From: Asaia platycodi JCM 25414
GTDB lineage: Bacteria > Pseudomonadota > Alphaproteobacteria > Acetobacterales > Acetobacteraceae
Assembly: GCF_000614545.1 (NCBI RefSeq)
Contig: NZ_BAKW01000008.1
Coordinates: 1 to 64,000, forward strand
DNA: 64,000 nt
Direction of reading: 5' to 3'
Part shown: in pieces, positions 9,800-20,853 of the stretch
Position numbering within the stretch: position 1 is the stretch's first letter
Layout: each line of letters opens with the position of its first letter
Program-made: the position numbers and the translations under genes
The notes under the pieces: generated by a model
Seen by the model: only the letters and a program-made list of their open reading frames with translations
Told to the model about the DNA's origin: nothing
Database searches by the model: none

Positions 9800-10201
9800 T
9801 CAGCGCAGGCCGAGACGATTTTGATAGGTGACGGGAAACAGGGAGAGCGCGCGCAGCCACGGAGTGGTATCGGCATCGTCCTCCAGCAGAACGCAATCGA
9901 CGCCGCATGTGCGCAGGAATTGCGCCTGATCGGGGATCAGATGGCCTTCGGCGCGTATTTCACCAGAAAAACCGTAATATTCGCGCAGGGCGCGGGCCTG
10001 GGTCAAGCCGCGCCCATCTCTGAAGATCGGGAAGGTGACGATAATCAGATCGAGATGATCGAGCGCGGTGCCGAGCGTTTCGACGTCGAATTCCGGTGTC
10101 AGACGAATGGCACGAGTCGTCTCGGTCATCTCGGCGACCGGCACGATTTCGAGACTCGCCGGGGCCGGATGCCGGGCCGGGGCGAGGTCAAACTGTTTCA
10201 T
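9800..10201 (-). CDS. DUF934 family protein of the sulfite reductase operon
   Basis: A 133-residue cytoplasmic protein starting MKQFDLAPARHP at ATG 10199-10201, overlapping the cysI end by 14 bp. It contains TRAIRLTPEFDVETLGTALD, LIIVTFPIFRDGRGLTQARALRE and GEIRAEGHLIPDQAQFL, the conserved core of DUF934 (COG3749). This family is nearly always encoded next to cysI or cysH in alphaproteobacteria and is thought to support sulfite reduction; its biochemical role is not established as far as I know. Third gene of the DUF2849-cysI-DUF934 operon. Confidence 0.88.
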   Translation of the reverse strand: MKQFDLAPARHPAPASLEIVPVAEMTETTRAIRLTPEFDVETLGTALDHLDLIIVTFPIFRDGRGLTQARALREYYGFSGEIRAEGHLIPDQAQFLRTCGVDCVLLEDDADTTPWLRALSLFPVTYQNRLGLR

Positions 10202-11858
10202 AGGCTGCTTCCTTGAAGGGGGCGTCGCCAAGGCGCGTCAGGGTGTCGAGAAACTGCTCGCCTGTTTCGCGTATGCTCAGATAACGATCGACGATGCGGG
10301 CGATGGCATCGACCATGTCGTCTTCCGGCAAGGCCGCGCCGAGAATATCGCCGGTGCGGGAGAGCGCATCGTCGCGCCCACCCAGCGTGATCTGAAAGAA
10401 TTCCTCGCCGCGCTTGTCGACACCCAGCAGGCCGATATGCCCGACATGGTGATGTCCGCAGGCATTGATGCAGCCCGAGATGTTGATGCGCAGCTTGCCG
10501 ATCTCTTCCTGCAACGCATTATCGCCGAAACGGGCACTCAGCTTCTGCGCGATCGGAATTGAACGAGCATTGGCCAGCGCGCAGTAATCGAGGCCGGGGC
10601 ATGCGACAATATCGCCAATCAACTCGTGATTGGCATCGCCAAGCCCGATATCGTTCAGGGCCTGCCAGAGCTCCAGCAGTCGGTCCTGAGCCACATGAGC
10701 CAGAACCACGTTCTGGAGATGGGTGATCCTCAACTCTCCGAACGAGAACTGGTCGGCCAGATCGGCAAGCCGGTCGAGCTGGTCCGATGTCGCGTCGCCC
10801 GGAATACCGCCTGCAGGTTTGATCGATACCGTTACGGCAATACGGCCGGGTGCAAAATGAGGATGGGTGTTGCTACGCACCCAGCGATCAAAGGCGATGT
10901 CGCTCTGTCGGTCGTTTTTCAGGCGCGCTTCGGCATCAGGGGCTGCCGTCAGATCGGGGGCGGCAAAACGCGCCTGGATGGCAGCAACCGTTTCGGGCGC
11001 AAGGCGGTAATGTGCGGGGTCCATCAGTGACAATTCGTGCTCGACCGCCTTGCGATAGCCGTCGATACCCAGCGCCTGAACCAGAATCTTGATGCGTGCC
11101 TTGTAGATATTGTCGCGTCTGCCGTAGGCGTTATAGACGCGCAAAGCGGCTTCGAGCGTCATCAGCAGATCGGCTTCCGGCACGGAATCGAACAGTTCGT
11201 GCCCGACCAGAGGCGTCCGCCCCAATCCACCACCGACGAAGATGCGAAAGAGTGGTCCGTTCTCGCCGGGGCGCGCCAGGATCCCAATATCATGGAAACG
11301 CGCCGCCACGCGGTCATGCGGACTGCCGGAAATGGCAATCTTGAATTTACGCGGCAGAAAAGTGAATTCCGGGTGCAGCGTGGACCATTGACGCAGGATC
11401 TCGGCATGAACGCGCGGATCCATCAGCTCGTCGGCAGCTGCACCGGCGAACTGGTCGCACGTCACGTTGCGAATGCAATTTCCGCTGGTCTGGATGGCAT
11501 GCATATCGACATCGGCGAGCTGCCGCAGAATTTCCGGGGTCTCTTCCAGCTTGATCCAGTTGAACTGGATATTCTGTCGCGTGGTGAAGTGACCGTAGTC
11601 GCGGTCGTAGTGCCGGGCGATATGGGCTAGTTTGCGCATCTGGCGGGAGTCCAGAATGCCATAGGGAATGGCAACGCGCAGCATATAGGCGTGGAGCTGG
11701 AGATAGAGCCCGTTCATCAGACGCAAAGGCTTGAATTCATCTTCGGACAGCTCGCCGCTGAGACGGCGCTGAACCTGACCTTCGAATTCGGCAATGCGCG
11801 AGGCGAGAAACTCACGATCTGCCGTCTGATACTGGTAAAGTCCGACAGGCGCGTTCAT
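10188..11858 (-). CDS. cysI: Assimilatory sulfite (nitrite/sulfite) reductase hemoprotein
   Basis: 556 residues with the duplicated ferredoxin-like and siroheme/4Fe-4S folds: YGHFTTRQNIQFNWIKL and ASGNCIRNVTCD-type substrate motif (here TSGNCIRNVTCDQFAG), then the cluster ligands ACPGLDYCALANARS and INISGCINACGHHHVGHIG. It reduces sulfite to sulfide with six electrons. No CysJ-type flavoprotein is encoded nearby, so electrons probably come from ferredoxin or a separate reductase. The start overlaps the DUF2849 stop in an ATGA. With DUF934 downstream this is the standard alphaproteobacterial cys arrangement. Nitrite reduction is possible for this family but the context favours sulfite. Confidence 0.93.
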   Translation of the reverse strand: MNAPVGLYQYQTADREFLASRIAEFEGQVQRRLSGELSEDEFKPLRLMNGLYLQLHAYMLRVAIPYGILDSRQMRKLAHIARHYDRDYGHFTTRQNIQFNWIKLEETPEILRQLADVDMHAIQTSGNCIRNVTCDQFAGAAADELMDPRVHAEILRQWSTLHPEFTFLPRKFKIAISGSPHDRVAARFHDIGILARPGENGPLFRIFVGGGLGRTPLVGHELFDSVPEADLLMTLEAALRVYNAYGRRDNIYKARIKILVQALGIDGYRKAVEHELSLMDPAHYRLAPETVAAIQARFAAPDLTAAPDAEARLKNDRQSDIAFDRWVRSNTHPHFAPGRIAVTVSIKPAGGIPGDATSDQLDRLADLADQFSFGELRITHLQNVVLAHVAQDRLLELWQALNDIGLGDANHELIGDIVACPGLDYCALANARSIPIAQKLSARFGDNALQEEIGKLRINISGCINACGHHHVGHIGLLGVDKRGEEFFQITLGGRDDALSRTGDILGAALPEDDMVDAIARIVDRYLSIRETGEQFLDTLTRLGDAPFKEAAYETV

Positions 11859-12172
11859 GCATCCAACTCCGTGGCAAATTGCGGGTGCACCGTTGGGCCG
11901 AAGGCCCTGATCCGTTCCCTGACGCTCACCGGCGCTGCGACGGGGCCGGGGCGGACCACAACCTCGTAGACGCCGACCACACCATCATTCTGGGCCGATT
12001 TTGTGGCAGCTTCGAGCGCCGATTCGTAGTCTTCGGGCGAGAGAATGGCAGCGTGGGCGATGGAACGCTGCCAGATGCCTTTGGCATCGCGCCAGACGAT
12101 AAGCCCGTCGAGCAATCTGTTGGCTGTCAGCACGAGTGCTTCGCCAGCGCCTATGCGTATCGCCCGTTTCAT
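11855..12172 (-). CDS. DUF2849 domain protein
   Basis: A 105-residue protein (GEALVLTANRLLDGLIVWRD, SIAHAAILSPEDYESALEAA, VGVYEVVVRPG) matching DUF2849, a small family found almost only directly upstream of cysI in alphaproteobacteria. Its last codons overlap the cysI start (ATGA, 11855-11858). Function is not known; context suggests a role in siroheme sulfite reductase assembly or regulation. Transcription probably starts near 12200, where a palindrome overlaps a -10-like TATAAT. Confidence 0.85.
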   Translation of the reverse strand: MKRAIRIGAGEALVLTANRLLDGLIVWRDAKGIWQRSIAHAAILSPEDYESALEAATKSAQNDGVVGVYEVVVRPGPVAAPVSVRERIRAFGPTVHPQFATELDA

Positions 12173-12205
12173 GGTCGCTCCCGCCTCGTTTGAGCTTTTC
12201 GCTAC

Positions 12206-12225
12206 GTGGATTATAAACTATCCAC
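12206..12225. promoter_or_regulatory. Inverted repeat over the -10 region of the cysI operon
   Basis: GTGGAT (12206-12211) and ATCCAC (12220-12225) form a 6+8+6 palindrome. On the minus strand a perfect TATAAT (complement of 12210-12215) lies within it, about 35 bp upstream of the DUF2849 start. A repressor bound here would block the cys promoter. Regulator unknown. Confidence 0.45.
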
Positions 12226-12371
12226 GATGATCGTGTGTTTATATCTCAGGAAACCGTGGCGGGAGCAAGGCGGTAATCCACGCTCCCGTTCAGGAAATTG
12301 CGCTCTCGCCTCTTGCGGCGAAGGAGAATTATTGCATACCGGACCTGATAACCCAGCGTGGAGCCGAGAAG

Positions 12372-12864
12372 ATGCCTGAACGCCCCCCCTTGTCGAAGGA
12401 AATTTTTCGCGATGCCATGGCGCGTCTGGCGAGTGCGGTGACGATCATCACCACGGACGGCGAGAACGGGCGACACGGCTTTACGGCTTCGGCGGTGTGC
12501 AGCGTGTCCGATGATCCGGCGACACTGCTGGTCTGCGTCAACCGCACGGCGTCATCTCACGCTCATCTCGTGCGTCACGGCCTGCTGGCGATCAATATTC
12601 TGGCCCATGAGCAGGAGCGCTCTCAACGCTATTCGGTAGCTCACGCTACGATATGGAAGCGCGTTTCGCGGCCGGGCAGTGGCGCACGGGTGAAATCGGT
12701 ATGCCGTTGCTCGAGGGGGCTCTGGTGTCGCTCGAATGCCGTATCAGCTGACACAGGAGATCGGTACTCACAGCGTTTTCTTCGTCGAACCGCTTTGTGC
12801 CGAGTTTACCCGTGAGGAAGCCAAGGGGCTGGTCTGGTTCGACCGAGCCTATCGCCGGGCCTGA
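12372..12864 (+). CDS. Flavin reductase-like FMN-binding protein (two 1-nt frameshifts)
   Basis: An NAD(P)H:flavin reductase family protein of about 164 residues. The N-terminal part ([41 protein letters not shown]) is read from ATG 12372. After a lost G near 12622 the protein continues [21 protein letters not shown] ... [13 protein letters not shown], and after a lost C near 12748 (ATCAGCTGACAC) with [15 protein letters not shown] ... [11 protein letters not shown], stop 12862-12864. Such proteins supply reduced FMN/FAD to a monooxygenase; no partner is evident. It is divergent from the cys operon, with the palindrome at 12206-12225 between them. Confidence 0.85.
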
Positions 12865-12888
12865 CCCGGCGACGGACGGGGAAATCCG

Positions 12889-14088
12889 TCAGATCTGATC
12901 GAGCAGCGCGTCGATTGTGTCGATCTGAAAGGCCCTCTGAATAAGGGAGCGACCCGTCATCAAGGCGCGGCGGCGCGCCTCTATCTCGCTATCGCGGTCC
13001 TGACCGGCGTCATAGTCTGCGATCTGCGCAAAGCCGATCGTGCGTCTGATCATTTCCAGCCCGGCAAAACCCGCGCAATCATGCAGTATGTGCTGGAAAA
13101 ACCTTGTGCGCTCGGTAGGGCAACTGGCGGGGTGGGCCAGTGAGCCCATATCCCCGCGCTGGGCGCCGGATTCCCATCGTTCCAGATAGGTGTGCCGGAA
13201 GCTTGACCAGAGCAGTGTGATTTCGTCGCGCATCCAGTCTTCATGCTCCGGCTGGGCATAGGCGTTCATGACCAGATTGGCGAGAAACATGCCGAGATCG
13301 AAGCCGATAGGACCATAAAGTGCGAATTCGCCGTCGATGACCCGCACATCGTCTCCCGAGATCATGATCGAACCGGTATGCAGATCGCCGTGAAGCAGGG
13401 CCTGGCTGCTGGACAGAAAACGCTCCTGCATGCGCTCTACGGCTGAATGAAGCGCGCTGTCGCCCTGAAGTCCGGCCACCAGATCGTCCAGCTCGGGGCT
13501 GATCCAGCGATTGCGGGGGCAGTCGCTGCGATAGGGATCTGTCAGAACGAGATCGACCGTGATGCGTGTCAGGGCCAGATTGCGCGAAAACAGGTCGCGC
13601 AGCGCGTAGACATCTTCGAAAGCGAGAGCGCGCCATGATGTCGCATGGCTCGCATGGCCGACGAACTCGCCGATACGCGCGGCAAACCCGGCAGGCGCCA
13701 CGCCAGTGATCAGCGCATTGCGTAGCACATGATGGTTGGCGAGATTTTCCATCACGATCAGGAAAAGCCCTTCATCGAGATGATAAAGCTCCGGGATCTG
13801 ATGACCCACAGCCGGGCTGAGCGCCTGCATCCAGCGCGCCTCGAAGAGCGTGCGCTCCAGAGGCATAGCCCAGGCCGGGTCGACGCGAACATAGGGCAAG
13901 GACTGCTTGCAGCACACGCTGTCGGCGGGGCCAGAGACGATGAAGACGGTATTCAGATTTCCGTCACTGACCTCGCGCGCCGTCCAGTCGGCAGCGTTGC
14001 CACCGAGCCGGGCTTTCAGCGGCGCAACGGTCGCGAGATGCTCGATCAGCGTTGACGCGGTAAGGGGGCGATAGCGCTCATGGGGCAA
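12889..14088 (-). CDS. mtnK: Methylthioribose kinase
   Basis: Phosphorylates 5-methylthioribose in methionine salvage. An APH-type kinase of ~399 residues: SDGNLNTVFIVSG (nucleotide loop), catalytic loop LLHGDLHTGSIMIS, metal-binding VIDGEFALYGPIGFDLGMFL, and MtnK-typical C-terminal FFQHILHDCAGFAGLEMIRRT. I start it at TTG 14086-14088 (MPHERYRPLT) because MtnK proteins begin with a YRPLT-like motif and GGAG lies just upstream; the longer open frame runs over the upstream Nudix gene. It overlaps that gene by 11 bp and is the last gene of an AKR-Nudix-mtnK operon. Other salvage genes (mtnA etc.) are not in the window. Confidence 0.92.
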   Translation of the reverse strand: MPHERYRPLTASTLIEHLATVAPLKARLGGNAADWTAREVSDGNLNTVFIVSGPADSVCCKQSLPYVRVDPAWAMPLERTLFEARWMQALSPAVGHQIPELYHLDEGLFLIVMENLANHHVLRNALITGVAPAGFAARIGEFVGHASHATSWRALAFEDVYALRDLFSRNLALTRITVDLVLTDPYRSDCPRNRWISPELDDLVAGLQGDSALHSAVERMQERFLSSSQALLHGDLHTGSIMISGDDVRVIDGEFALYGPIGFDLGMFLANLVMNAYAQPEHEDWMRDEITLLWSSFRHTYLERWESGAQRGDMGSLAHPASCPTERTRFFQHILHDCAGFAGLEMIRRTIGFAQIADYDAGQDRDSEIEARRRALMTGRSLIQRAFQIDTIDALLDQI

Positions 14089-14781
14089 GACGCTCCAGCA
14101 GGGCGCGCGTCGTCGGGAGAACGCGCGATGTGAGTGGGGCGATCTCATGCCAGGGATGGCATTCGAGCGCGTCATATTCGTCATTGGCGTGCGCGCGCCA
14201 GGCTGCCTCTATGGCGGTAAAATCCTGCCCGGTATGAATGGCGAAGCCAAGATCGACAATATGGGTGGTGTCATGCTCGCAGGCGAGAAAAGGCCCGCTG
14301 ATCGTCACCCCGTCGCTCAGGCCGATCTCTTCGTCGAGCTCTGCGAGAAGCTGGGCTTTCAGGTCAATCGTCTCGTCACCAACCCGCGCTTCGACGCTTC
14401 CCGCAGGGACACCCTGCCAATAGCCCGGAAGATAGAGCGAGTTGGGGTTGCGACGACCCAAAACGACCCCTTCAGGCAGATCAGCAGGGCGGTCACGGCC
14501 AGCGAACGCAGACGCAGGCGGGATGCAAGTTCGGGAGACCGCATCTGGGCCAGCACCCAGCGATATTCGCACCAGAAGCCCGAGAGTACGGTCTCCGACA
14601 AGCTCGAAAGGCAGAAGACGCGGCCATTATAGAGTTTCGGGTGTTTCTGGCGCGTCTCCTGCCAGATGGCTTCTATGCCCTGCTCGAGTGCCGTGTCGGT
14701 TACTTCCGGAGGCTCGTGACAGGTGATGACGACTTCCGGGGAGAGAGCAGTCAGTGTCCAGTTGTGTCTGGTCGTGTTCAT
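14078..14781 (-). CDS. Nudix-fold hydrolase with degenerate Nudix box (1-nt frameshift near 14472)
   Basis: Two overlapping frames join into one ~234-residue protein when one G is restored in the GGGG run near 14472 (minus strand AAGGGGTCG): N-terminal TALSPEVVITCHEPPEVTDT ... KLYNGRVFCLSSL, then VVLGRRNPNSLYLPGYWQGVPAGSVE and QLLAELDEEIGLSDG. The last stretch is a Nudix box in which the Arg of the REUXEEXGU consensus is Ala, while the metal-binding Glu residues remain. The N-terminal domain resembles Nudix proteins annotated only as hypothetical. It overlaps the AKR stop in ATGA and mtnK by 11 bp. Substrate unknown. Confidence 0.75.
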
Positions 14782-15758
14782 GAATGGCCCTCATGCGCCG
14801 CTAGCACGGCGTTGAGTTCAGCATGGAGGTCGTCGGTCATGTTAAAGGCGCAGGAGCGCATATTGTCCCGCATCTGTACCTCAGAAGTAGCGCCGGCGAT
14901 AACGCTCGCCACGGTTTGATGTCGCAGCAGCCAACCGAAAGCCAGATCTGTGAGGCTGCATTCATGCCTCTCTGCAAGCGAGGTGAGCGCGTCGATCAGT
15001 GCCCACACCGTCGGGCTTTGATAACGCTCCTGAAGATAGGTCCAGGCCGCGAGACGCGTTCCGGAAGGTGGCGGTGTGTCCCGCCGGTATTTGCCGGTGA
15101 GCATCCCGGAGGCAAGCGGGAAATAGGGTAGCAGGCCGAGGCCGAATTGATGGAGTGCGGGTAGAAGCCCGGTTTGCGTCTTGCGCTCGAGAAGGGAGAG
15201 TTCGTCCTGACAGGAGATGATCCCGTAAAGTCTGTCGCGCTTCGCGATGTGGCACGCATCGACTACCTGCCATGCGGGAAGATTCGATACGCCCGCATAG
15301 CGTATCTTGCCGGTGCGGGTGAGGTCATCGAGCGCATGGAGCGTCTCGTCCAGTGGCGTGCGTGGGTCCGGGCAATGCAGTTGATAGAGGTCGATCCAGT
15401 CGGTTTGAAGCCGCTTCAGACTCGCATCGACCGCCTGCATGATATAGCGCCGCGAGGCGCCTGAGGCACGGCCTTGCTCATCCGCCCCCGGGATCATGCT
15501 CATGCCGAATTTCGTGGCAATGACGGCGTCGTTGCGCTTGCCGACGAGCGCGGCACCGAGCGCTTTTTCAGAAGCTCCCGCGCGAGAGTCGCGGCGGCCG
15601 TAGACATCGGCCACATCGAATAGCGTCACGCCCAGATCCAGCGCGGAAGCGACCAGGCGACAGGACTGGGCGGTGTCGATGCGGCCACCCAGATTATTGC
15701 AGCCAAGGCCCAGTTCCGACACGATCAGGCCCGACAGCCCGAGAGAGCGATAGCGCAA
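14778..15758 (-). CDS. Aldo/keto reductase
   Basis: NADPH-dependent oxidoreductase with a TIM-barrel fold, 326 residues. The tetrad is visible: Asp and Tyr in LFDVADVYG, Lys in IATKFG, His in YQLHCPDP. C-terminal AGATSEVQMRDN binds NADP. It starts at TTG 15756-15758 with GGAGG seven bases upstream. First gene of the AKR-Nudix-mtnK operon (4-nt overlap with the Nudix gene) and overlapping the upstream EEP gene end by 34 bp. It resembles general stress AKRs (YghZ/Tas-like); substrate cannot be inferred. Confidence 0.9.
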   Translation of the reverse strand: MRYRSLGLSGLIVSELGLGCNNLGGRIDTAQSCRLVASALDLGVTLFDVADVYGRRDSRAGASEKALGAALVGKRNDAVIATKFGMSMIPGADEQGRASGASRRYIMQAVDASLKRLQTDWIDLYQLHCPDPRTPLDETLHALDDLTRTGKIRYAGVSNLPAWQVVDACHIAKRDRLYGIISCQDELSLLERKTQTGLLPALHQFGLGLLPYFPLASGMLTGKYRRDTPPPSGTRLAAWTYLQERYQSPTVWALIDALTSLAERHECSLTDLAFGWLLRHQTVASVIAGATSEVQMRDNMRSCAFNMTDDLHAELNAVLAAHEGHS

Positions 15759-16726
15759 ATCAGCCTCCTCAATTTCAGGGGCAATTCTAGATCAGCCGCG
15801 GCTGCACGCAAAATTCTGCCGGGAAGGGGCTTTCGGAAATCCGGATCAGGCAACTCCAGCCTGACCGAGACGGGGCAGTGATCGGATAAGGTGAGGCCGG
15901 AATCTTCCGGTCGGTAGGTCATAACGCGCAGGCTGTCTTTAACGAGCCATTTTCCCGCCGCGCCGCCGAGCAGGATATGATCGATGAAGTAATTGCCGCC
16001 TTCGCATGGGCTGGCAAAGCCGCTTGTGACCAGAATCGGAGCAATGCCCTCGGTCATTTGCGTGAAATAGGAATCATGCAGGGTGAAGCGCCGGTTGAAA
16101 TCACCCAGCACGGCATAAGTTTCGCCCTCATCGTCGCGCTCGGTCATCCAGTTGGCAACGAGCGCGACCTGCTCACGCAAGATCGGACAGGAATGCCCGC
16201 TTTCCTTCCACGCTCTGTCCCAGCAGCCTGATTTGAGATGCACGATAAGCAGGCGCAATGTCACTTTTCCGTCACTGACGGTCACATCGAGGCCGGGGCG
16301 CAGCGCATGGCCGCCGTGTACGGAAGAGCGATCGAGTGATGCCAGCTCCTCATGCGCGATAATGTGCCAGGGCCGACGCAACACGAGCCCGATATTCTGG
16401 GCTATCGGAGCCATGGTGAGGAGCCGGGTATCGTCGGGTGAGGGGAAAAGCCGCCTGAGTGCTGCGTCATCGCTGACTTCCTGAACAGCCAGAATATCGG
16501 CATTCAGGCGTCTGGCAATGTCTGCCAGTGCAGACCAGTCGCGCGCGTCACGATGTGGAATATTGGCTGGCAGGCTGGGGGCGGACGCAGGAAGGAGCGT
16601 CAGCCAGTCAAGATTCCATGTGGCAATCTTGACTGACGCGGCTTCTGCCGTTCGGGACAATGCCCAGACGACAAGAAGCAGGCAGAAGAGACGATCAGAC
16701 CGTAATGCCGAGATCGCCGAGAACAT
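15725..16726 (-). CDS. Exported endonuclease/exonuclease/phosphatase family protein
   Basis: 333 residues: an N-terminal hydrophobic signal (LFCLLLVVWALSRTAEA), then the EEP catalytic motifs KIATWNLDWL, ILAVQEV (metal-binding Glu), HLKSGCW, VLGDFNRRF and SDHCPVSVRL. It should hydrolyse phosphodiester bonds in the periplasm or outside the cell; DNA, RNA or lipid substrates are all possible. The raw frame is continuous with the carbonic anhydrase upstream, but that junction comes from a lost base, and ATG 16724-16726 followed by the signal peptide is the likely start. It overlaps the carbonic anhydrase end by about 30 bp. Confidence 0.82.
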   Translation of the reverse strand: MFSAISALRSDRLFCLLLVVWALSRTAEAASVKIATWNLDWLTLLPASAPSLPANIPHRDARDWSALADIARRLNADILAVQEVSDDAALRRLFPSPDDTRLLTMAPIAQNIGLVLRRPWHIIAHEELASLDRSSVHGGHALRPGLDVTVSDGKVTLRLLIVHLKSGCWDRAWKESGHSCPILREQVALVANWMTERDDEGETYAVLGDFNRRFTLHDSYFTQMTEGIAPILVTSGFASPCEGGNYFIDHILLGGAAGKWLVKDSLRVMTYRPEDSGLTLSDHCPVSVRLELPDPDFRKPLPGRILRAAAADLELPLKLRRLICAIALSGCRA

Positions 16727-17368
16727 CACGTACCGTGCGCTCCTTGCGCGACTGCTCGTCGATGACGACAACCTGCCCGGTGCCGATATCGTAGAACCAT
16801 CCTGAAGCGCAATTTCGCCTGCGGCGAGTGCGCCGACGACGGCGGGATGGGTGCGCAGATGGGCGAGCTGAAGCAGCACATTCTGCTGCGCGAGTTCGCG
16901 CACCGTTTCGGGACCGGCATCCTCGGCCTTGAACGGGCCGAGAGCAGCACGGGCGGCTTCTGCGTTGCGCAGCCAGCGCTGAACAGTCGGCATGGTGTCG
17001 AATTTCGGATTGTTCAGGTCGCACAGAGCGCCCATCGCACCGCAATTCGAATGGCCGCACACAACGATGTGCTTCACCTTGAGCACAAGCACCGCGTATT
17101 CGATGGCCGATGAAACGGCCCCGAGCATCTCACCATGCGGGGGGACGATATTGCCGACATTGCGAACAATGAACAGGTCACCCGGTGCGGTCTGGGTGAT
17201 CATGCTCGGGTTGATACGGCTGTCGGAGCAAGTGATGAACAGTGTGGAAGGCGACTGGCCTTCGGCAAGGCTCTCGAAGAGCTCACGATGCTCTTCATAA
17301 ACCGTGTCGTCGAAATGCTGCACGCCCTTGAGAAGGGTGATCAAGCTGTTTTCGATTTCGCTTTTCAT
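16695..17368 (-). CDS. can: Beta-class carbonic anhydrase (1-nt frameshift near 16803)
   Basis: Interconverts CO2 and bicarbonate. From ATG 17366-17368 (MKSEIENSLITLLKG) the zinc site is clear: FITCSDSRINPS (Cys, Asp-Arg dyad) and VVCGHSNCGAMGAL (His, Cys). The true end, EIALQ then GWFYDIGTGQVVVIDEQS ... LGDLGITV, is read after restoring one G at minus-strand TTCAGGATGG near 16803; the stop is 16695-16697. Corrected length ~224 residues is typical. Without the correction the frame enters the EEP nuclease and gives a false 500+ residue fusion. Confidence 0.92.
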
Positions 17369-17463
17369 CGAGACCTCATCTGAAAAAAGGATATGGCTTG
17401 CTGTGAGTTTTCTGCCACATCTGGAACTCAGATGACTTCGATGCCGTGGATTTGATGGGGTGT

Positions 17464-17482
17464 CCATGCCGGATCGGCATGG
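17464..17482 (-). terminator. Hairpin after alaS
   Basis: CCATGCCG (17464-17471), GAT loop, CGGCATGG (17475-17482): an 8-bp perfect stem between the alaS stop (17504) and the carbonic anhydrase start. No T tract follows on the minus strand, so it may be a weak terminator or an RNA-processing structure. Confidence 0.4.
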
Positions 17483-17503
17483 TTCACCCTTTGTCATGAA
17501 GGC

Positions 17504-20242
<2,739 letters not shown>

Positions 20243-20749
20243 TCAGGATTCCAGATCGTGATCGGGCGGATTGACGTTCAGATCGACGGTCATCTGAGCC
20301 AGTTCCATGGGTGTCTCCGGCACTTTTGCGCGGAAAACAAGCTTGCGTGACAGATTGAAATTGGCCAGCAGCCCCATGAGCGCGCCGGCGGCCAGCGGCA
20401 CGGCAACATGCTGCAGACAGAACGGAATACTGAAGCAAAGTGCATAGACCGTGCCGCGATTGAGCAGGAACCCGAAGCTGTTGGCGGCAAGAAAGCGCAG
20501 CCATTGAAGGATGGGGTGGTCGCGATGGGCGACATTTCTGAACGTCCAGAGCTGGTTGAGCAGCCAGTTGAGGCTGGCGACTGCAAAATAAGAGATGAGC
20601 GTCGCTGCCGTCAGGCCGAGAGAGGGGCGCAGAAGGGTGACGAGCAGAATATCCCAGACCAGCCCCATGGCCCCGATAATACCGAAGCGCATGAACTGGC
20701 CGACGAGCTGTTTTGGCGCTCGCGGATAGAAGATCCGTTTCTTCTGCAC
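20243..20749 (-). CDS. GtrA family membrane protein
   Basis: 168 residues with four predicted membrane segments: FMRFGIIGAMGLVWDILLVTL, LTAATLISYFAVASLNWLLN, FGFLLNRGTVYALCFS and AVPLAAGALMGLLANFNLS, followed by SRKLVF. GtrA proteins are thought to help flip polyprenyl-phosphate-linked sugars for cell-surface glycosylation. It starts at GTG 20747-20749. No glycosyltransferase is adjacent, so its partner is unknown; the ~100 bp to pnuC contain no gene. Confidence 0.85.
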   Translation of the reverse strand: MQKKRIFYPRAPKQLVGQFMRFGIIGAMGLVWDILLVTLLRPSLGLTAATLISYFAVASLNWLLNQLWTFRNVAHRDHPILQWLRFLAANSFGFLLNRGTVYALCFSIPFCLQHVAVPLAAGALMGLLANFNLSRKLVFRAKVPETPMELAQMTVDLNVNPPDHDLES

Positions 20750-20853
20750 TGTGAGCCCTGCCTTTCACGAGGTTCGGGAAAACTGGCGACAAGCTGGTAG
20801 GGCCATGATGGATGCGATGCAAGCCGTGTTTGTTTTCGGGAGGTGTTTCTCGT

